Shown here piece after piece: positions 1 to 8,211 of a stretch of 15,094 bases of DNA (positions are counted from its first letter, which is position 1; each line of letters begins with the position of its first letter). The position numbers were made by a program, and so were the translations under genes. Source of the DNA: Spirogloea muscicola (lineage: Eukaryota > Streptophyta > Zygnematophyceae > Spirogloeales > Spirogloeaceae); contig WELB01000151.1 of assembly GCA_009602725.1 (NCBI GenBank), positions 160,155 through 175,248 on the forward strand, read 5' to 3'. A model generated the notes under the pieces. It was not told the DNA's origin. It saw only the letters and a program-made list of their open reading frames with translations, and did no database searches.

Positions 1-56
1 GCCCGAGCGCCGTGAGTCGAGCGCCCGCAGCTGCTGCGAGCGCCGCCGCTCCGGCG

Positions 57-93
57 ATGGCGCCGCCGCCGCCGCCGCCGCCGCCAGCTCGCA
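57..93 (+). repeat. CCG trinucleotide run upstream of SNRNP48
   Basis: A run of about ten GCC/CCG units. It would encode poly-Pro if translation began at the ATG at 57; otherwise it lies in the 5' UTR. A second GCC run sits in intron 1 at about 314-343. Both are GC-type microsatellites of the kind common in GC-rich algal genomes. Confidence 0.8.
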
Positions 94-161
94 CCGTAAT
101 CCATCTGTTACTTGTCGTGTTCTTTGGAGGCCCTGACTTCAAGTGTTTATGCGCTCCCACA

Positions 162-3100
162 ATGGCCGCGGGCGCAGAGCTGCTAGCGCGGCGCCCGCTG
201 CTCATGGCGTGCCCGCACGACGCCGCGCACCGGCTGCCGCCTGCCGCCATCTACGCGCACGCCGAGGCCTGTCGGTAAGCAACTCGCCGCCGCCATTAAA
301 TTGCCGCAATTCGCCACCGCCGCCGCCGCCGCCGCCGCCGGCGGTGTGTGGCTTAGAGGGTGATCTCTTGGCTTGTTGCACTTAGTACTTCCCAAATTAA
401 AAATGTGCTGAATAAGGAGAAGAAGAATCCGAACCCTTGACTTCTTTTGTCGCAGCCAGAAGCGCGAGCACGGAGTCCATGGCCCATGGATGCCCCTTGA
501 CGACTGGGAGAGCTCGGCCTTCTTCTATGAGGTGCTGCTCTCAGCCATCCGGCGACTGCCGCTGCGGCTGCCGGCGGTGGCGGCGGCGGCAGCGATGGCA
601 ATTGTCTGCTGATGGGTTGCCGCTGACGGCGGCCTGCCTCCGGGCGGTGGCCTGAGCAGAGGGCCCCCAGCGCCGTCACTCTCCGCAGTGGCGCCACACT
701 AGAGCTCCTTGCGAGGCGCGATGCGGAGTTGCAGGATATCGAGGAGAGGCGCCTTCAGGGCGAAGACTGCCGCAGCCAGGTGGGTTCCGTCCACTGCTGA
801 GGCCGGCAGATCTAATGCCAAGACGATGCATATCTGCCTAATGTTGCCGGTTGCGTCAGCTTCTGCACTAGGCGCTACTTTTGTAGCAAACTGAATATAG
901 ATCTGGTGAAGCCATGGCCTTAACTGCCGCTTTGGTCCTAAGGCATGCCCGAACGAACGACAGGAGTTTGCAGGTCCGGGCAGGCCGGTGGCGCTGTCAG
1001 CCGCGCGGCTGTGGCAGGCCGATCGCGAGATTGCCGGCTGGCAAACTGTCCCGCCGGCATACAGCCCGACCGTTGCCGCTGTCGTAGGTGCGTCCCAATG
1101 CTGGCGCTGCCTGGCACTTGCTGTGATTGCTGCAGCCCAGGCCTGCGCACTCGCTCGCTTGCTCGCCTCCTCATGGGCCGTCCACTGCCGTGCTGCAGTG
1201 GCTCTGCCAAGGCTGGCAAGCGTCCACGTCGAGGCGGCCATGCTGGCTCTGGCGGCCGCGTGGCTGCCTCCGTGTGCAGCTGCTTGCTTCGGTACACTTC
1301 TTCGGGTGGCACTCGGACGCGTTGCAGTTGAGGCAGCGGCGGCCATGCCTGGCAGCGGCGGCGACAAGCCCATCCCGTGCCCTGTCCTGGCCAAGCAGGC
1401 CCGCTGGCTCGCCGGCCACGCGGCGGTGCTCTGTGGCCCGGCCACCGCCGCCGCCACGACCTTGGCGCTGCTTCAGCACCTTCTCTTGCACACCATCACC
1501 CTCCGCGGCGGCAGCACCGGTGCAATCACCTGCACCTCAGCTCTTTAATCCCACAGATCCTTCATGTTCGAAGGCTTTGGGATACGCCCGATTTGGCCGA
1601 TTCCAAGATCACGACTTGTATCTTTCACGCACTCTAGGCATTTCACTGCTCTCCTGTTCTGATGCCACGCTTTGAAATCTTCAGAAGCAGATGAGCCGGA
1701 GCTGTACTCGCCACTTGGAGAAGCAACAGCAGAGCAGGGCAGTGGTGGCAGTGACGTTGCCAAGGCGCTGACGAGTTTCTATGAGCTCGCCGTGGCTGCC
1801 CGGCACCGCAAGGAGGGCCTTCCTGACACGGCTGCTGCCGAATGGTCAGTGGTGGACCGTGCGCCTGGTCTACAATCAAAGGGCCTTGCGCAATGCCTCG
1901 CCTCTTTGGTTGATTAGCTTCAGCAAAACTAATCAAGTAACCCGTGACTGTCATCAGCGTTACGATGATGGTGGCTTTCCGCTTGTCCAAACAGGATCAG
2001 GAGCTATGACCAGGTTGTTGAGGCCGCTGAAGTTGAGCGGCGGCTGAGGCCAGCCACGACGAGCACTGCCTCCTCTATTGCGGAAGCAGCTTATCACGCC
2101 AACCTTGCCGCCGAGAAGGTGCAGCTGCCAGTCTCGACTGAAATTTTGAGGGGATGTCCTTCCTCTTGTTGTTGTCAATCGGATTGTCTTCTTCCAAATT
2201 GATCCAGATTGAGTCCAGGCAACCTGGCGTGATACAGCTGCGACAGTGTGTGGACTTTATATTGGACAGCAGAAGGTCCTTGTTCCAGCTTTGGAACAAA
2301 TGTTGAAGGTTTTCATTTTTTCAACGTTTCCATACATTTGCCAGTTAGCCTCTAACATTCAAGCCTGATTCTTGCAACATGCACTGTACTTCATGGCATA
2401 TCTTGAGGTCGGTCGTGGCAGGAAAAGCGGGACAAGAGCACAGTAGAGCGACTGGCAGAGGAGCGAGACTATAAGCGGCGCCGCATCTCGTATCGTGCCA
2501 AGCATGGCCTTCGCACAGCCACCACTGTGAGCAGCCTGCAACTGACGATCCTTGAGCTACGCAGCACTACTTGTCCGATTGGCCTCAAGTCTCAGAATGG
2601 CCGGTTTGACGAAGCAAAAATATAAGTACCACATGACTAAATTGGGTGCAATACGCGCTTGGCAGATGATGCGGGAGATCATTGAGAAGCAGATGTCGGC
2701 CATGTCAGATGTTCTGGGAAAGAACAAGGGTATGGGTATCTATGTATCAACCATCAACTCTGTGCTAGGTTGGTGCTAGCCTGTAGTCAAAGTAAGGGAC
2801 TAACTAGTGTGGTGTTGTCCGTCAGTGATAGCAAATGATTGCTGGGACTAGTATTTCAGCTGTCTCTGTTAGGATCTGGATTGCATAAGGTCTATCCCAA
2901 GCTGTGAAGGGGGGGGAGCTTGGAGTTTGACTAAGTGAAGGCCATGAGGTGCATACTAAACTCCTGATTGCTGAAGTTGCTCACTGTGCCCTTCTCACTG
3001 CGTGACAGAGAGCACGGCGCACAGCCGCCGGAGCCCAGAGAATGAAGAGCGCCACGTGCTGGATGTGAGCAGCTTAAGTTCTGGCGCCTGCATTTGACAA

Positions 3101-3875
3101 GTGCATCTGTTGCTTGCTTGGTTCTCTGCTGGTGATCTCCTCTGATGGCGTGGAATGAGAAGATTGACCCTGATGCTTGATTGTTTTGACGACATGGCTC
3201 GATACACGATACACACATGCGATAGCAATAAGTAAGCTAGATCTCGGTGCAATGCATTTGGTGCCACAGGATGACCGCGCTCGTCATGAGAGAAACGGAG
3301 CTGGGAGGCCTGCTGTGGACGAAGCAGACAACCCCGAAGGCAAGGAGGCACTGCACAGGCCAGGCAGACTGGGCACCGATGCCAATCACAGGACCCAGAG
3401 GGTTCAGCAGGAAAGTGAAGATCGCCGCTTGAGAGAGAGAAGTGGGCATTCACGGCAGAATTATAAAGGACGGGAGCTCGATAGAGTGCCAGAATCGTGG
3501 CGGGCGACGGAGGTGGACCGCACAAGGGCTGGCTTTGATGGAGAAACGTCAGGTAGAGCTGCTTGGAACCGGGAGGAGGGGAACCACGGCAGGCAGGAGC
3601 GGCCAAGGTCGCATTGGGCGGGGCAGAGCGAGTGGGAGGGCTCGGCTGAAGCGGACAAGGACGAGAGACAGAGAGGTAGAGAGAGGGAGACCAGGGGAAG
3701 CAGCCGCCGTGACAGGGCTCACAGCCATGACGCCAAGGCGCGGCTTGACCAGCGAGAGGCAAGCCGCAAGCGGCACGAGGACGAGCACTCTGAGCCTCGC
3801 AACCATGGCCGGCAGCTGCAGGGCAGAGCTCGATGGTCGCCTGAGGAGCTTGACAGGTGGCAGGGCGGCCAGTAA
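162..3875 (+). CDS. SNRNP48: U11/U12 small nuclear ribonucleoprotein 48 kDa protein (minor spliceosome)
   Basis: Component of the U11/U12 di-snRNP; in known members the CHHC zinc finger contacts the 5' splice site of U12-type introns. Exons rebuilt by phase: 162-274, 456-576 (or 603), 660-779, 1018-1519, 1685-1844, 2001-2118, 2422-2526, 2666-2729, 3009-3064, 3270-3875 (stop TAA); about 654 residues against about 340 in human. Residues 17-37 show C-x5-H-x9-H-x3-C, the exact CHHC spacing. Exon 7 encodes RDYKRRRISYRAK, nearly identical to the family signature as I recall it in human SNRNP48, followed by MMREIIEKQM in exon 8. The last exon (201 aa) is rich in R/E/D/S/H, like the charged tail of the family. 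Exon 4 (167 aa, Ala-rich) is the least certain part: only an acceptor before 1018 fits both phases, and it may hide another intron. The start at 162 has a good context (ACAATGG), but an in-frame ATG at 57 would add 35 residues starting with poly-Pro, and that frame is open to the window edge. Donors are all GT and none is U12-type. Confidence 0.9.
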
Positions 3876-4220
3876 CGCAGCCACACACCTACTCAACCTA
3901 CCTTAGTCTGCCTTCAAATGAAGCCCACATAAGATCGATGTGCCCAGGCCATGGCCATCAGGCAGATGCTCAGATAGTCCTAAGTATATAACTGCCACAC
4001 ACCTGAAGGTCAAGATGCGCTTCATTATGTGTACTGAGCTCAGAGGAATAAGCGCAGTGTTGCATTGCTGTCTCCCTGATTTGCATGCTGACATCCTAAG
4101 CTGACAGTACAACTTGGCCTTGGGCTGCTGCCATTCAATGGGCCGCTTTGCACTCGGAAATTAAGCTGGCAAGCTTGCAAGCTTGAGCAGGGCAGGCGTG
4201 TGCAATCACCGAGCATGTCA

Positions 4221-4225
4221 TTACA
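4221..4225 (-). terminator. Possible PCF11 polyadenylation signal (TGTAA on minus strand)
   Basis: TTACA on the plus strand reads TGTAA on the minus strand, about 395 nt after the PCF11 stop. TGTAA is the usual polyadenylation signal of chlorophyte algae. It is the only copy on this strand in the spacer, but a five-base match can occur by chance. Confidence 0.35.
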
Positions 4226-4288
4226 TACCCTAGGTGCACCTTAAGGCTCAGTGGGCCTTCAGCACCAAGGCCATAAGCTCAAGCTAAT

Positions 4289-4293
4289 GTAAA
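4289..4293 (+). terminator. Possible SNRNP48 polyadenylation signal (TGTAA)
   Basis: TGTAA about 413 nt after the SNRNP48 stop, the only copy on the plus strand of the spacer that I see. If both this and the minus-strand signal at 4221 are used, the two convergent transcripts overlap by roughly 100 nt. Confidence 0.35.
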
Positions 4294-4387
4294 TCAAAGT
4301 CTTCGGTGGCAGACTAAACTAGCAAGGATCATCAGGTGAGTGGAGCCGCAAGTGCCAAGCTGGACCAGTGTCAAGCTCACTGGTATA

Positions 4388-4471
4388 ATCAGTGCCGTGC
4401 TTGCCATGACAAACTCTCCACCTGGAGAGATCAATGCCGCGCTCGCTTGGACAAGCTCTCCTCCTGCTTGA
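4388..4471. repeat. Imperfect 42-nt tandem duplication
   Basis: ATCAGTGCCGTGCTTGCC at 4388 recurs as ATCAATGCCGCGCTCGCT at 4430, and the following ACAAACTCTCC recurs as ACAAGCTCTCC. The period is 42 nt, so both copies share a reading frame and read as (N/D)QCRA..DKLS. A third weaker start (ACCAGTGTCAAGCTC) lies at about 4364. Confidence 0.65.
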
Positions 4472-4616
4472 CAGCAGAGGCAGGGAGCAAATGGCAGGAA
4501 AGGCTGTCAGCAAAGCTTTCGAAGTACCAGCCAGCAAACTTTGAATTGTTGCAGGTCGAGGTCTGTCCTACGCAAGGGAGAACATAGCATGCAGCGGCAG
4601 GCAGGCCAGCTCATGC

Positions 4617-7600
4617 TCAGGGTTGCAATCTGAAGCGCAACTGGAGCAGGTACATGCTACTCATGCTTTGCACAAGACTGACCTCCTCAAGGCCCTCCAA
4701 TTTCGGTTGCAGAAAGCCGTCAGGCCCAGTCAACGGCAGCGTCATTCCATTGGCGGCTGCCGCGTCTCTCTCTGAGCGGCACTTTGCGTGCACGATGGGG
4801 CCGCCTGGTTGCGCAGCGTAGATTGCGCCTCGGAACATCCACTCATCCTCCTCAGAGTTGAAGAACACCTCAAACTTGTCGCCGCAGAGCGAGCAGCGGT
4901 CATGCGCCTCGTCCGCCGGCACAGCCATCTGGTCAAGGTCGTCGTCGAGCGCGGCCACGTTGCCATCCAAGGCCGCCACGCCGCCGCCTGCGGTGCCTGG
5001 TGGGGCCTCGCCGTCCATGCCGCCCGCTGTGCCGGCCAGCCACTCTTGCAGTGTGACAAACCAGCGGCGCGATCGGCCTTTTGCGCTCTTCTGCCGCTTC
5101 CGCTTCTGGAAGTGTGCATCGAGGTGCCGCCCATACTCCTCCTGGAATGACGAAGCGAATCACTGCCAAATTCATTAGTCGTGCTCATTCACAGAATATT
5201 AACGAGATACATCTAAATAACCATACTTTGCATATGGTAGTCAGTGTATTTCAGCTAAGCTGTAAGAGATGAATAAAGTGGGCGCTGCCTGCACCTGAGT
5301 GACAAAGCGGAGGCCGCAAGTCTTGCACTGGTGTGCAAAGTCATCGTACAGTGCGAAAATCAAGCTCGGGTGGCGCTCACACAGGACCTCCTGTCCAAAC
5401 TCGCGGCCCATGGGGAGCTCCGCTGGCGGCCCTGCCGCAGCAGTGGCCGGCCCGTGAAGCAGCTGTCGACCAGGCGGGGGTCCCGGCGGCAGCGGGGGGG
5501 GCGGTGACGGAGGTGGCTGTATGGGCAGCCCGAAGGAGGCGAAGCTGCCCAGCGGCGGCGCCGGCGGGCTGCGGGGCGCTTGGATGACGCCGGAAGAGAG
5601 GAGGGAGGAGAGGAGGGTGGACAGCTGCGGCGGGCCACCAGAGGGCGGCGGGCCCTGCTGCGGCTGCGGGGCGGCTGCGCTCTGCGGTGGCAGCTGCTGG
5701 AAGGGCGGCAGCGGGGGAGGCGCCGCCGAGAACGATGGAGGAGCAGCAAAAGGGGCCTGGAATGGAGGAGGCGCAGCAAAGGATGCAGCGGTGCCGGTGC
5801 TCGAGGGAGGAGGGAGAGTCGGGCCCGTTGTGGCAAACATGGCCGCCGGGGGCCCGGGCTGCGGCGCCTGGGCAAAGCCCGACGACGAGAGTAGCGACGC
5901 TAGGAGCTGCGCAGCGTTCGGCACGGCAGACCCATCAAACGACGCAGTAGGGGGCTGGTGCAGGGGTTGCAACGGCGGCGGGGGGGGAGGCGGCTGCGGC
6001 ACTGACGGCGTTGCCTGGCCGCGCTGCTGGAGCTGGCTCATGAGCTGCGCGAGCAGCTGCTGCTGCTGCTGATGCAGCGGCGGCTCTGCCGACAGTGGCG
6101 GCGGCTCTGGCTGTGGCAGCGGTGGCTGTGGCTGCAGCTGCGGCGGGCCCGGCGGCTGCATGTCTGGGAGCGGCGAGAGGTACACGTCCGGCAGCGGTAG
6201 CCCCTGTCCACGGCAACCAGCAGCGTGCTGAGGGTGACCCCAAGAGCATGTCAAAGGCAACCATGATCGATGACCATGATAATGTGTGCGGCTGTGTGCG
6301 CACGCAGCTCTGCTAGACTCCAACGTGCCAACCTGAGAAGGCGGGAGCGGCTGCTGCAAGTAGCCGCCATCGGCAAAGGGAGGCTCGTGCATGCCGCCTC
6401 CTCCATGGCCACCGGCGCTGCGGCGCCGAGCCCTGAGAAGCGTCCTCAGGTCCTGCTGTACCAAGGCGAAGGGGCTCTCAGCGTATGGAAATCTAACTGC
6501 CGAGCCAATGTGCACAGTGTCACGTGTTGACGGCAACGACATGAGTGTGAGCTCCACGGAGACGCACGGGCTCGTCCAACGGCAGCTGCTCGCCACGGCT
6601 GCTGCCTTTGAAGGCGTGCAGCCCCCCTCCACGCAGCTCCAGCTCGTCGTCCAGCGGCTCCGCGGTCCGCCTCGGTGCGGCGGTGCCGTAGGCCCTCTGT
6701 GCGGCGACGCTGTAGCTGGCCCCACGCGCGTACGCCGGCGGCGGCGGTGGCCGCTCCATCCTGTAGATGGGGGTGTGGTCTGCCTCATAAGCCGGCAGGC
6801 CGGCCCCTGCGGCCCGGTCTGGCCCCACGCCTGCACCTGAGCTCGCGTATCCTTGCAGTCCATTCTCGGCGCGGCCATTGGCGCCGTACGCGTTGAGGTA
6901 CTTGCCCGCCCGAGGGCTCATCTGCGCTTCCTGCAAGCGGCGGAGACGAGCCCGAGCGAGTCGAGGGCCTTGAGGGTTCTGGTCATGGCCGTGGATGGGC
7001 GGTGCTGGCCACAGCAGGGCGGGAGGAGGCGCTGGTGTCTGCACACGCACCAGGCGCTGCCGGTGCTGCGCCTCGATGTACTTGGGGTTGACGTGGATGC
7101 GGCCGGATCCGCCGGAGGTCTCCAACGGCGGGGGGCTGGCGGCGGGGCCGTTGGCGGCGGCAGCCTGCTGCGCCGGCGGCAGCGGCGCGTCCTGCTGGAG
7201 CGCACTCTCGATGCGGCGGAGCTGCGGCGCGGGGAAGATGCCGCGCCACGTCTTGAAGAGGTGCTGCATGGCCGGCCGCAGGCCCGGCGGCACCGCGCGC
7301 CATGCACCGATGAAGACCTGCGTCGTCGCCGCCGCAACGACGTAGGCGCAGTCAGGCCAGAGGGAGGGAGGGAGAAATAACGCGGCTGCTAATTGATCAA
7401 GAGCCGCTGTGAATGTCGACCAGGTGCATAACAGAGGGTGCTCATGACTATGTTAGCGGAGCCACGGGCTAGGCACAGAGGGCGCTCTTAGTAGCTGCAG
7501 CCTCTGGCTTTCATCACGGATAATTGCTACCCTGCGGCTAGTCTTTCTGACTTGCGGCTCCTAAATAGAAAACACTAAGTGATTATCCTACAGGGAAAGC

Positions 7601-8092
7601 GTTGGGCAAGCGCCACTCGGCCCTTTCGGACCTTGTCGCTTTACTTTTGGGCTGGCTATTCACAGCCCTCACCCCCTTTGAGATATCCACTATCTTACTT
7701 AACACCCCCGTAACAGCAATTGGTAATCAGATGAGGGAGGAGGAGGCAGGAGGAGGGCGTTAAGGGATGGAGAGTGTATCGAGTGAAGGAGGGCCTGAGA
7801 GGCCAAGCACAGCGGCAAGCACAAGGCGTCGAGAAGGCATAGTGGCGGACCTCAGGCAGGGGCCCGGTGAAGTGGCGGACGTAGGCGGCGCCGATGTTCT
7901 TGACGATGGAGTCGAGGAGGTAGAGCGCCGGGAGCTTGCGGTCCGGCGGCGACGCGCGGACATGCGCGCAGACGGCGGCGGCGATGCTGGCGGCGGCGCC
8001 GGCGTTCTCGCCGGCGATGATGGTCAGATTCGTGATGATCGGCTTAGAGTTGAACGTCAGCTCCCCCAGCTCCGCGCGGTAGTGCGCCACCA

Positions 8093-8138
<46 letters not shown>

Positions 8139-8174
8139 CACCGCCGCACCCGGATCTAGGGTTGAAGACTCCAA
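4617..8174 (-). CDS. PCF11: PCF11-type pre-mRNA cleavage complex II / transcription termination factor
   Basis: Nuclear factor that binds the RNA polymerase II CTD and couples 3'-end cleavage to termination. Exons on the minus strand: 8174-7851, 7317 to about 6558, 6496-6333, 6203-5295, 5141-4683, then either a 42-nt intron or read-through to the TGA at 4617; about 880 residues. Exon 1 has a 13-Gly run, then the CTD-interacting domain with [12 protein letters not shown]; it continues in exon 2 with [13 protein letters not shown] and [12 protein letters not shown], as in plant PCFS/Pcf11 proteins. Exon 4 is Pro-rich with a Gln run. The C-terminus carries zinc knuckle 1 (CKTC near residue 709 with HLDAH split across the exon 4/5 junction) and knuckle 2 (CSLC near 802 with HAKC near 837), followed by the hallmark [11 protein letters not shown]. 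All donors are GT. Odd point: 8174 is a TTG; no in-frame ATG precedes the domain before an in-frame stop, so the true start is in an unseen upstream exon or is non-AUG. The exon 2 donor is uncertain (6558 or 6564). Confidence 0.93.
4641..4682 (-). other. 42-nt in-frame segment, possible optional mini-intron of PCF11
   Basis: On the minus strand, GAG|GTCAGT near 4682 and CTGCTCCAG ending at 4641 bound 42 nt with no stop. Removing or keeping it leaves the frame and the final LRFRLQP tail unchanged. It lies after the last conserved zinc knuckle, so the protein alone cannot decide between intron and coding. Confidence 0.4.
7318..7850 (-). other. PCF11 intron 1
   Basis: The 533-bp stretch between the two halves of the CTD-interacting domain. 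The donor is GAG|GTCCGC and the acceptor GACGCAG|GTC; the join restores LPE|VFIGAW in phase 0, as expected within the domain. Plus-strand purine-rich sequence near 7732-7760 is a pyrimidine tract on the gene strand. No separate gene is seen inside. Confidence 0.8.
8101..8138. repeat. CCG trinucleotide array encoding poly-Gly in PCF11
   Basis: About 13 CCG units on the plus strand; on the minus strand they read GGC and give the 13-Gly run just before the CTD-interacting domain. Likely length-variable. Confidence 0.9.
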
Positions 8175-8211
8175 ATCTAGGTTTAGGGTTAGGCTTTAGG
8201 CTGCCGCCGTC
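8175..8211. promoter_or_regulatory. Very short divergent spacer with telomere-like (telo-box-like) motif
   Basis: PCF11 exon 1 (minus) and the NAPRT ATG (plus) are separated by only 37 bases containing TTTAGGGTTAGG (8182-8193). TTTAGGG is the plant/Chlorella telomere heptamer, and AACCCTAAA-type telo-boxes occur in plant promoters. On the minus strand the same bases read CCTAACCCTAAACCTAG, which also resembles a CTAAC branch point plus AG acceptor for a PCF11 5' intron. A promoter role is inferred from position only. Confidence 0.5.

Larger units (their letters stand above)
3876..4616. other. Convergent intergenic spacer between SNRNP48 and PCF11
   Basis: No gene is supported in these 741 bases. 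They should hold both 3' UTRs. Visible landmarks are a perfect 16-bp palindrome CAAGCTTGCAAGCTTG at 4170-4185, TGTAA-type signals on each strand, and an imperfect 42-nt tandem duplication at about 4388-4471. An open frame through the duplication (4336-4587, +) has no ATG at its start and is not called as a gene. Confidence 0.6.

Noticed and set aside
699-1457. 252-residue open frame on the minus strand, and a nearby minus frame with a CxxCx4HxxxxC-like string
   Set aside because: Antisense to SNRNP48 exons 3-4, compositionally a GC-rich shadow with no conserved domain; the Cys/His spacing is one isolated match.
2995-3888. 297-residue open frame on the minus strand
   Set aside because: Antisense to the charged C-terminal exon of SNRNP48; its Ser/Pro/Arg/Ala composition follows from the R/E-rich coding strand.
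6847-6854. Perfect U12-type donor GTATCCTT on the plus strand
   Set aside because: It lies antisense inside PCF11 exon 2, which is continuous in frame on the minus strand, so it is not a splice site of any gene seen here.
5241-6878. Single 545-residue minus-strand gene
   Set aside because: The frame merges PCF11 exons 3 and 4 with intron sequence and an out-of-frame shadow of exon 2. Only the parts at 6496-6333 and 6203-5295 are coding.
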